Shown: positions 1-4,753 of the stretch, in pieces | Numbering within the stretch: the stretch's first letter is position 1 | Layout: every line of letters begins with the position of its first letter | Assembly (NCBI GenBank): GCA_007132315.1 | Contig: SLOW01000010.1 | Location: forward strand, 1-5,549 | Length of the DNA stretch: 5,549 bases | From: Opitutales bacterium | Lineage (GTDB): Bacteria; Verrucomicrobiota; Verrucomicrobiia; Opitutales; T3Sed10-336 | Direction of reading: 5' to 3' | Made by a program: the position numbers and the translations under genes | Notes under the pieces: model-generated | The model's database searches: none | Told to the model about the DNA's origin: nothing | The model's input: the letters and a program-made list of their open reading frames with translations, nothing else

Positions 1-864
1 CTGGTGGGCGACACCGACCAGCTCCCCTCGGTTGGGCCCGGAAACGTTTTGAAAGATCTGATACAGGCTTCGGCGGGAAGCGTAACCCGACTGGACACCA
101 TTTACCGGCAACAGGAGGAAAGCGCGATCGTCGCCACGGCCCACGACGTCAACCACGGCCGCGTGCGCATCGCCGCGCAGGCCTCCCGGCCCGCCGACAT
201 CGACCCGCGGGCCGATCTTCAGTTCCTCGAAGCCGTCACACCCGAGCAAGTCGTCGAAACCCTGCTGAAACTCTGCACCGACACCCTTCCCCGCGTGTTC
301 GGTGTCGATCCGGTCCGCGACACCCAGGTGCTCACTCCCATGCACAAGGGTGTCGCCGGCGTGGCCAACCTGAACGCGAGCCTCCAACGCGCCCTGAATC
401 CCGAAGGCCCCGGCCTCACCCAGGGCGGCGTCGTTTACCGTCCCGGCGACAAACTCATCCAACTGCGCAACAATTACGAAAAAAGCGTCTTCAACGGCGA
501 CCTTGGCACCGTCACCCGCGTCGATGCCGAATCGGGAACACTCACCGCCGATTTCGACGACGAAACCCACGTGTTCGAGCGCACCGAGCTCAACGACCTC
601 GCTCTCGCCTACGCGGTAACCATTCACAAGTCACAGGGAAGCGAATACCCCGTTGTCGTCCTCCTGCTGCTCAAGCAACACTTCGTCATGCTCCGCCGCA
701 ACCTGGTCTATACCGGCATCACCCGCGGCAGAAAAAAAGTCTTTCTGATCGGCAACCCGGGCGCCTACGCCATGGCGCTGCGCAACAACGAAACCGGCGC
801 CCGCCACACCTGCCTGCAAGACCTGATCCGCTCCCGCGCGGCCGACCCCACCTCCGGGCGATAG
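1..864 (+). CDS. recD2: RecD2-like ATP-dependent DNA helicase, C-terminal part (5' end outside the window)
   Basis: This is the C-terminal part of a superfamily 1B DNA helicase of the RecD/RecD2 type, which unwinds DNA 5' to 3' using ATP and acts in DNA repair. The reading frame is open from base 1, so the GTG at 4 is an internal valine and not a start. The first residues are helicase motif III (GDTDQLPSVGPG, bases 7-42). Next come TPMHKGVAGVANLN, typical of the family, then the YRPGDK and NNYEKSVFNGDLG stretch (about 436-507) that leads into the SH3-like insertion of domain 2B. Motif V follows (AVTIHKSQGSEYPVVV, 613-660), then motif VI (LVYTGITRG, 703-729) with its arginine finger at 724-726. 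The Walker A and B motifs and the N-terminal domain of RecD2 would lie to the left. RecD2 (stand-alone) and RecD (RecBCD subunit) share these motifs; the SH3-region spacing favours RecD2. The gene is convergent with the neighbouring isomerase and is intact at its 3' end (TAG). Confidence 0.93.
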   Translation: MVGDTDQLPSVGPGNVLKDLIQASAGSVTRLDTIYRQQEESAIVATAHDVNHGRVRIAAQASRPADIDPRADLQFLEAVTPEQVVETLLKLCTDTLPRVFGVDPVRDTQVLTPMHKGVAGVANLNASLQRALNPEGPGLTQGGVVYRPGDKLIQLRNNYEKSVFNGDLGTVTRVDAESGTLTADFDDETHVFERTELNDLALAYAVTIHKSQGSEYPVVVLLLLKQHFVMLRRNLVYTGITRGRKKVFLIGNPGAYAMALRNNETGARHTCLQDLIRSRAADPTSGR

Positions 865-941
865 CCTTCCTCCCCCTGGGACCGCGGCCCGCCCCGGCCA
901 CCCTGCGACTCGACGGCACCGGACCTCAGGCACGGCCCGGC

Positions 942-953
942 CCTGAATTCAGG
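942..953. repeat. 12-bp perfect palindrome between convergent genes
   Basis: CCTGAATTCAGG is its own reverse complement. It lies in the 172-bp spacer between the helicase stop and the isomerase stop. No T-run follows on either strand, so it does not look like a standard intrinsic terminator. Its core TGAATTCAG also occurs in the inverted repeat before fabZ (3165-3173). Function is not known. Confidence 0.5.
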
Positions 954-987
954 AATACGCCATCCGTATCAGCGATCAGGAATCCGC
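949..987. repeat. imperfect 12-bp direct repeat
   Basis: TCAGGAATACGC at 949-960 recurs as TCAGGAATCCGC at 976-987, with 11 of 12 bases matching and a 27-bp period. A second small direct repeat, TACCCGGG, follows at 1010-1017 and 1026-1033. On the - strand, just past the isomerase stop, the two CCCGGG cores could pair as a 6-bp GC stem with a 10-base loop. No T-run follows, so any role in termination for the convergent genes is only a guess. Confidence 0.35.
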
Positions 988-1036
988 AATCTCGCCGTGA
1001 CGCCGGCGCTACCCGGGATCGGACGTACCCGGGCCG

Positions 1037-1678
1037 CTACCGGTTCTCTGCAACCAGGCGGTCGAAGGATTCCTGGTCGGTCTGGAAGGCTTCGGCGTCA
1101 TCGCCGACGCGGAGGATTTTCACTTTTTCGAGGACGTCGTCCCGGCGGATGGCATCGACCACGTCCTGGCCTTCCACCACGCGCCCGAAAACCGCGTGCC
1201 CTCCGTCGAGGTGCGGGGTCGGGCCGTGGGTGATGAAAAACTGGCTGCCGTTGGTGTTCGGTCCGGCGTTGGCCATGGAGAGTATCCCCGCGCTGTCATG
1301 ACGCAGAGAATGAGCGATCTCATCGGGAAACCGGTAACCGGGTCCTCCCCGGCCGGAACCTTCGGGACAGCCACCCTGGATCATGAAGTTGTCGATGACC
1401 CGGTGAAAGGTCAGACCGTCGTAGAACGGCTCGCCCGGCCGGTGATCGGCCCGGATCTTGCCTTCGGCCAGGCCGACGAAGTTCATGACCGTCATGGGCA
1501 CCTTGTCGTAGTGCAGTTCGAGCAGAATGGTCCCGCGGTTGGTCGTGAATTTGGCGTAGAGTCCTTCTTCCATAGCGTTTTCGGTATCGATATCCCGGCT
1601 CTCCGAATCCTCGGCGCCGAGCGTGAACGGCAACAACAGACTTGCGATCAGTCCGGAAAGGAAATGCAGGTTTTTCAT
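1037..1678 (-). CDS. cyclophilin-type peptidyl-prolyl cis-trans isomerase, exported
   Basis: This 213-residue cyclophilin interconverts cis and trans peptide bonds before proline and probably helps fold proteins outside the cytoplasm. Residues 1-22 form a signal peptide: MKN, a hydrophobic run LHFLSGLIASLLLPF, then likely cleavage after LGA. The cyclophilin domain spans about 42-192 and keeps the catalytic arginine in FHRVIDNFMIQGG (R93, with F98, M99 and Q101), GSQFFIT (144-150) and LDGGHAVFG (157-165, H161). The position of human CypA Trp121 is His156, a natural variation in bacteria that usually goes with weak cyclosporin binding. After the domain comes a charged tail of about 20 residues (AEAFQTDQESFDRLVAENR), probably helical. 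The ATG at 1678 is chosen because it directly precedes the signal peptide; no clear Shine-Dalgarno sequence is seen. A good -35 box lies upstream (1728-1733), so the gene is probably transcribed on its own. It resembles E. coli PpiA in role, but orthology cannot be shown here. Confidence 0.93.
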   Translation of the reverse strand: MKNLHFLSGLIASLLLPFTLGAEDSESRDIDTENAMEEGLYAKFTTNRGTILLELHYDKVPMTVMNFVGLAEGKIRADHRPGEPFYDGLTFHRVIDNFMIQGGCPEGSGRGGPGYRFPDEIAHSLRHDSAGILSMANAGPNTNGSQFFITHGPTPHLDGGHAVFGRVVEGQDVVDAIRRDDVLEKVKILRVGDDAEAFQTDQESFDRLVAENR

Positions 1679-1704
1679 AAGTAACGTTAGATGAGTTCGG
1701 CCAA

Positions 1705-1733
1705 ACGATGGTCGCGCCGAACGGGCGTGTCAA
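1705..1733 (-). promoter_or_regulatory. candidate sigma70-type promoter for the cyclophilin gene
   Basis: On the - strand a perfect -35 hexamer TTGACA (1733-1728) is followed by a 17-base spacer and a poor -10 CATCGT (1710-1705, three of six consensus bases). Transcription would begin near 1698, giving a leader of about 20 bases before the ATG at 1678. An 8-bp palindrome TAACGTTA (1682-1689) lies in that leader. The -35 match and spacing support the call; the weak -10 limits it. Confidence 0.4.
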
Positions 1734-1775
1734 AGCAATACCTCGATTCGACACGGTCCCGGCGCGGTGTTGTTG

Positions 1776-1839
1776 TTTGAACGTGTATCCGATTCAAATC
1801 CATCGGTTTATTTCAAATCACAAATTTTCGCTTTCAAAT
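1776..1839. repeat. AT-rich block with three TTCAAAT repeats and one inverted TTTGAA
   Basis: TTCAAAT occurs at 1793-1799, 1812-1818 and 1833-1839, with start-to-start spacings of 19 and 21 bp, close to two helical turns. An inverted copy TTTGAA is at 1776-1781; with TTCAAA at 1793-1798 it makes a 6-bp inverted repeat around 11 bases. The block lies about 45-105 bp upstream of the candidate -35 box of the isomerase. It stands out as AT-rich in otherwise GC-rich DNA. It could be an upstream promoter element, a bent region or a set of operator sites; the sequence alone does not decide. Confidence 0.4.
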
Positions 1840-1868
1840 GCCTTTTCATGCGGCTCGCACCGCCAGAT

Positions 1869-1914
1869 AAAAAGCCACTGTCGCTCCCGGCGCCCCCGGT
1901 CCCGATGCCGCGAC
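1869..1914 (-). terminator. possible weak intrinsic terminator after fabI
   Basis: Just past the fabI stop, read on the - strand, GTCGC (1914-1910) can pair with GCGAC (1884-1880). An inner CCGG/CCGG pairing (1899-1896 with 1890-1887) lies within the loop. A run of five T follows at 1873-1869, but six bases separate it from the stem, which is more than in a typical terminator. The location at the end of a gene set favours termination; the structure is weak. Confidence 0.25.
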
Positions 1915-1916
1915 GC

Positions 1917-2732
1917 TCATGTGCTTTCTCCCTGAGACGCCATGGCGCGCGCGACGAGTTCGCGGTCGAAGTAATTGCAGCCGAGGCCGGCGTCGAGCAC
2001 CATCCCGGTTCCGTTCATACCGCTGGAGCGTTCGCTAAGGAGGTAAAGGATTCCGTTCGCGACTTCGGCGGTGTCCAGAGCCCGCTTGCGGAAGGTCATC
2101 TTTTCGGCGTAGAGGTAACTCTCAATATAGCCGGGAATGCCCGCGGAAGCGCTTGTTTTCAACAGGCCGGCGTTGACGGTATTGAAGCGCACCTCGGTGT
2201 CCGCGCTGAAGGACTTCGCCAGGTTGCGGACCACGCCGTCGAGGGCGGATTTGATCGGCGACATGTAACCGTAGTTCTCGGCCGTGACCAAGTGTGAGGA
2301 GATACTCACCGCCACCACCGAAGCGCGCCGGTCGAGGTACGGCTTGAACGCCCGGGCGATCTCCACCAGGGAAAAGCAGGATATCGCCGTGGCCTGGAGA
2401 AAATCGTCGCGGCGCGTTTCGTGAAACGGCCGGAATCCTGTGCTGTAATTGGCGAAGGCGATGGAGTGCACCAGTCCGTGCAGGGCACCGTGCTCCCGGC
2501 CGACGGTTTCGGCCAACTGTTCGATCTCGCCGGGCCGTTCGACGTCGCAGACGTAAACCGGATCCTCGCCGGTCAGTTTGCGCAGCTGTTCGCGCCGCTC
2601 CGGCGAACGAACGCTGAAAATCACCTTGGCCCCCTCCTCGCGCAATGCCTTGGCCGTGTGCCAGGCCACGCTTTTCCGGTTGGCCAGGCCGAATACGAGG
2701 ACGTTCCGGTTTTCCAGGTTGAGGAAGCTCAT
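1917..2732 (-). CDS. fabI: enoyl-[acyl-carrier-protein] reductase, FabI family, divergent active site
   Basis: FabI reduces the trans-2-enoyl-ACP double bond with NAD(P)H, the last step of each fatty acid elongation cycle, in the cytoplasm. The 271-residue protein has the FabI-type nucleotide loop GLANRKSVAWHTAKA (G15, S21, A23) instead of the classical TGxxxGxG. It also has CDV at 62-64 and the FabI signature HSIAFAN (89-95). Catalytic Tyr154 and Lys161 fit the Y-x6-K pattern in ENYGYMSPIKSALD. The second tyrosine of typical FabI (E. coli Tyr146) is Ile144 here, in SVVAVSISSH; this stretch looks more like FabL and other short-chain reductases. The NAGLLKTSASAGI loop (187-199) replaces the usual AGPIRT. 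The ATG at 2732 is one base past the fabZ stop (TGA-C-ATG) and has a GAGGAG ribosome site 10 bases upstream. The pairing with fabZ supports a fatty acid synthesis role. A related short-chain dehydrogenase with another substrate is possible but less likely. Confidence 0.88.
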   Translation of the reverse strand: MSFLNLENRNVLVFGLANRKSVAWHTAKALREEGAKVIFSVRSPERREQLRKLTGEDPVYVCDVERPGEIEQLAETVGREHGALHGLVHSIAFANYSTGFRPFHETRRDDFLQATAISCFSLVEIARAFKPYLDRRASVVAVSISSHLVTAENYGYMSPIKSALDGVVRNLAKSFSADTEVRFNTVNAGLLKTSASAGIPGYIESYLYAEKMTFRKRALDTAEVANGILYLLSERSSGMNGTGMVLDAGLGCNYFDRELVARAMASQGEST

Positions 2733-2733
2733 G

Positions 2734-3162
2734 TCAGGCTTTCTCCTCGATCAATGCCAGACCGAAATCGACGCTCAGGATCTTGCGCTCCCCCGACGTG
2801 ATCAGGCCGTGGAGAAAATGGAAACGCCCGTGGGCCTCCTTCCAGGTAACCCGGATCGTCAACGCGTCGCCCGGCCGAGCGATATTCTTGAAGCGCGCGT
2901 CGCTGATCCGCGTCAGGACGGGCGTGCGGTTCCCGATTGCGCCGCCTTCGCGCTTCACCAGCAGAATGGCTCCCGCCTGAAAGGCCGCCTCGCAAAGCAG
3001 CACCCCGGGCATGATGGGATTTCCCGGGTAGTGTCCCACGAAATGGGCTTCGTCGTCGCGCAATAAACGGACGGCCGTCAGGGAGTCGCCTTCCTCGGCG
3101 ACCACCCGATCGACGAACAAGAAGGGAGGCCGGTGCGGAATGGTGCGGTAAACGTCGATCAT
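2734..3162 (-). CDS. fabZ: 3-hydroxyacyl-[acyl-carrier-protein] dehydratase FabZ
   Basis: FabZ removes water from 3-hydroxyacyl-ACP to give trans-2-enoyl-ACP, the substrate of the FabI encoded directly after it. With the ATG at 3162 the protein has 142 residues, the usual FabZ length, with a single hot-dog fold. It begins with IPHRPPFLFVDRV (8-20), the family N-terminal motif. The active site is in HFVGHYPGNPIMPGVLLCEA: His44 (GHYP) and Glu58 (CEA) are the expected catalytic pair. PGVLLCEAAFQ fits FabZ better than FabA. The frame stays open to a TTG at 3210, adding 16 residues (MRFGRLEFSTCSAEFT), but this extension is atypical and would run through an inverted repeat, so the ATG at 3162 is preferred. 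No clear Shine-Dalgarno precedes it. yqgE lies 57 bases upstream on the same strand, and fabI follows after one base, so the three may share a transcript. Confidence in the family is high; the start is less certain. Confidence 0.92.
   Translation of the reverse strand: MIDVYRTIPHRPPFLFVDRVVAEEGDSLTAVRLLRDDEAHFVGHYPGNPIMPGVLLCEAAFQAGAILLVKREGGAIGNRTPVLTRISDARFKNIARPGDALTIRVTWKEAHGRFHFLHGLITSGERKILSVDFGLALIEEKA
2743..2748 (-). promoter_or_regulatory. ribosome binding site of fabI inside fabZ
   Basis: GAGGAG on the - strand lies within the last fabZ codons, 10 bases before the fabI ATG at 2732. It is the clearest Shine-Dalgarno match among the start sites in this window. It fixes the fabI start and points to translational coupling with fabZ. 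Confidence 0.6.
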
Positions 3163-3165
3163 CGT

Positions 3166-3192
3166 GAATTCAGCTGAACAAGTGCTGAATTC
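3166..3192. repeat. 9-bp perfect inverted repeat in the fabZ leader
   Basis: GAATTCAGC (3166-3174) and its reverse complement GCTGAATTC (3184-3192) flank nine bases. Overlapping the left arm is a 10-bp palindrome TTCAGCTGAA (3169-3178), so GCTGAA appears twice in direct orientation 11 bp apart (3173 and 3184), about one helical turn. The repeat ends three bases before the fabZ ATG codon. No T-run follows, which argues against a terminator. It could be an operator or an mRNA hairpin that limits fabZ translation. Confidence 0.5.
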
Positions 3193-3219
3193 CAGGCGGC
3201 CAAAGCGCAATCCAAAAGC

Positions 3220-3780
3220 TCAATTGCGGCTGGGATCGTCCGGGAAATCAGCCAGCAGCTTCATCTCCAGGCTGACCTCCGACAGGATGGTGCGCCACAG
3301 GTCGTCGTCCTCCAAGCCGTGAAGCACATCGCTGTTGATGTTGGCCAGTACCCAAGTGTTCTGGGCCAGTTCGCCTTCGAGCTGACTCTTGCCCCAGCCG
3401 GAATACCCGAGGAAAGCCCGGAGCTCCATGTTCTGGTCATCCCGCAATTCCTTTGCCTTTTCGGCGTCGATGCCGAAGAACAGGCGGAAGATCTTCTTCT
3501 CCTCCGACCACGACCAGGCCGAAAGGATCATCTGACCGGCCTGCACGGGACCGCCCTCGTAGAGCGGAACGTTGGCGAGATCACTGTACACCAGGCTGCC
3601 GTCGTATTCGCCGAGCGTCTGGTTCAGGGGACGGTTCAGGATCACGCCCATGGCGCCTTCATCACCCGAGTGAGCCGAGAGCAGAATGACCGCCCGTCGA
3701 AAATTGGGATCCTCCAACCCGGGATGCGCCAGAAGGAGAGATCCGACGAGATTGGACTCTGCTATTCTGGATGCGTTCAT
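3220..3780 (-). CDS. yqgE: YqgE/AlgH family protein (DUF179)
   Basis: This 186-residue protein belongs to the widespread YqgE/AlgH family, whose biochemical role is unsettled; AlgH was linked to alginate regulation in Pseudomonas. Numbered from the ATG at 3780, it shows the family pattern in order: NLVGSLLLAHPGLEDPNF (about 10-27), GAMGVILNRPL (42-52), YEGGPVQAGQMILSAW (73-88), then LGYSGWGKSQLEGELAQNTW with the conserved GYSGW and LExEL. It has no signal peptide or membrane segment and is probably cytoplasmic. The frame continues upstream to a TTG at 3819 (13 extra residues, MILPWSRVFYEHL), but the ATG at 3780 matches the family's usual N-terminus and length. A weak GAG lies about seven bases upstream. 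It is followed by fabZ after 57 bases. In many genomes yqgE sits near yqgF, which is not seen here. The family call is firm; the function is unknown. Confidence 0.93.
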   Translation of the reverse strand: MNASRIAESNLVGSLLLAHPGLEDPNFRRAVILLSAHSGDEGAMGVILNRPLNQTLGEYDGSLVYSDLANVPLYEGGPVQAGQMILSAWSWSEEKKIFRLFFGIDAEKAKELRDDQNMELRAFLGYSGWGKSQLEGELAQNTWVLANINSDVLHGLEDDDLWRTILSEVSLEMKLLADFPDDPSRN

Positions 3781-3791
3781 CAAGTGCTCAT

Positions 3792-3819
3792 AAAATACCC
3801 GACTCCAGGGGAGAATCAA
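3792..3819 (-). promoter_or_regulatory. tentative promoter for yqgE-fabZ-fabI
   Basis: In the 94-bp gap between menA and yqgE, TTGATT (3819-3814) and TATTTT (3797-3792) on the - strand each match four of six consensus bases and are 16 bases apart. Transcription would begin only a few bases before the yqgE ATG, giving a nearly leaderless mRNA. This is the best-looking promoter in the gap, but the matches are modest and chance is possible. Confidence 0.22.
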
Positions 3820-3874
3820 GACTCCGTTCGTTTCAGTTGCCTCGAACGATCAACCCCACAGCCGAGCGGCAGTC

Positions 3875-4750
3875 CTAAAAGAGGATTCCCAGAGCCAGCA
3901 GAAAACTGAATCCCAACCCGAACAGGGCCGTCCGTCCCAGCAGCGTGTTGTACTCGTGTCCCGCATCCGCGTGCACGAGACGCCGGACCAAATGCACCGC
4001 CCAGGGCAGGAGAATCCAGGGAAGCAGCGCCAGCGGGCCCGTATGGACGACCGCCAACACCACCGGCGCGCCGAACGCCAACACCAGCAGTCCCACATAC
4101 TCGGCAATGGAGAAACCCGGACCGAAACGCACGGCCAGAGTCTTTTTCCCCGCGAGGGCGTCGTCGCGCCGGTCCCGCTGGTTATTGACCACGAGAATCG
4201 CCGTGATCACCGCCCCGACGGCCAGGGAAGCCGTAAACGCCGCTCCGCTGAACGCCCCGCTGTGGACGTAATCGGTGACCGTCACACCCACAATCCCAAA
4301 AAAGCAGAAAACGAAAACATCGCCCAGCCCGTTATACGCCAGCGGCCAAGGACCCGCCGTGTAGGCGAGTCCGGCGAGAATACAGGCCAGCCCGATCGGC
4401 ACCAGCCACCACCCGCCGTAAATCACAAGCGGAAATCCGGCCGCGAACGCCAGAGCGAACGTCAAGAGCGCGGCCCGGCGCATCGCCGGAGGCCGCACGA
4501 ATCCCTTGGCCGTCGCCCGGGCCGGTCCCTGCCGCCCGGCGCTGTCGGCTCCCTTGATAAAGTCATAATAATCGTTGGCGTAATTGGTGCCCACCTGGAT
4601 CAAGAGCGCGAAGACCAGGCAGAACAGGAAGGCGCCCGGCTCCCAGGCCCCTTCCGAAATGGCCACCGCTGTGCCGACCATGACGGGCGCCGCCGCTGCG
4701 GGCAACGTCCTGGGTCGGGCGGCCAGTCCCCAGACGGCGATCGAACTCAT
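3875..4750 (-). CDS. menA: 1,4-dihydroxy-2-naphthoate polyprenyltransferase MenA
   Basis: MenA attaches a polyprenyl chain to 1,4-dihydroxy-2-naphthoate in the membrane, giving demethylmenaquinone. The 291-residue protein is a UbiA-superfamily prenyltransferase with about eight or nine hydrophobic segments. It opens with ARPRTLPAAAAPVMVGTA (11-28), a MenA hallmark. The first Mg-diphosphate motif is NYANDYYDFIKGAD (56-69; N59, D60, D63, D69), followed by GPARATAKGFV (75-85). AGPWPLAYNGLGD (132-144) and VFCFFG (147-152) are also typical of MenA. The second aspartate motif is NNQRDRRDD (189-197; D193, D196, D197). Length is normal and all key residues are present. The ATG at 4750 lies three bases after the cysN stop; the GAGG one base before the ATG is too close for a standard ribosome site, so coupling to cysN translation is likely. 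It implies menaquinone-based respiration by the classical (not futalosine) route. UbiA itself is less likely given the MenA-specific motifs. Confidence 0.93.
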   Translation of the reverse strand: MSSIAVWGLAARPRTLPAAAAPVMVGTAVAISEGAWEPGAFLFCLVFALLIQVGTNYANDYYDFIKGADSAGRQGPARATAKGFVRPPAMRRAALLTFALAFAAGFPLVIYGGWWLVPIGLACILAGLAYTAGPWPLAYNGLGDVFVFCFFGIVGVTVTDYVHSGAFSGAAFTASLAVGAVITAILVVNNQRDRRDDALAGKKTLAVRFGPGFSIAEYVGLLVLAFGAPVVLAVVHTGPLALLPWILLPWAVHLVRRLVHADAGHEYNTLLGRTALFGLGFSFLLALGILF

Positions 4751-4753
4751 GCC

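Noticed and set aside
1..6. GTG at 4 as a start codon for the helicase
   Set aside because: The frame is open to base 1 and the protein begins in the middle of helicase motif III, so the real start is outside the window.
865..1036. A strong bidirectional terminator between the convergent genes
   Set aside because: Several short GC stems can be drawn (for example 993-997 with 1004-1008), but none is followed by a T-run on either strand.
1196..1684. A 162-codon + strand frame opposite the cyclophilin gene
   Set aside because: It is fully antisense to a well-supported gene and has no family signature; it is a shadow frame.
1767..2297. A 176-codon + strand frame across the spacer and the end of fabI
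   Set aside because: Most of it is antisense to fabI and the spacer part is of low complexity; no domain is recognisable.
2449..2469. Ala92 in HSIAFAN of FabI, at the E. coli Gly93 position linked to triclosan resistance
   Set aside because: Triclosan-sensitive FabI proteins such as that of Staphylococcus aureus also have HSIAFAN, so alanine here is ordinary and not a resistance sign.
3163..3210. TTG at 3210 as the fabZ start
   Set aside because: It would add 16 atypical residues and include the inverted repeat; the ATG at 3162 gives the usual FabZ length and N-terminus.
3319..3909. A 196-codon + strand frame opposite yqgE
   Set aside because: It is antisense to a clear YqgE family gene and has no recognisable motif.
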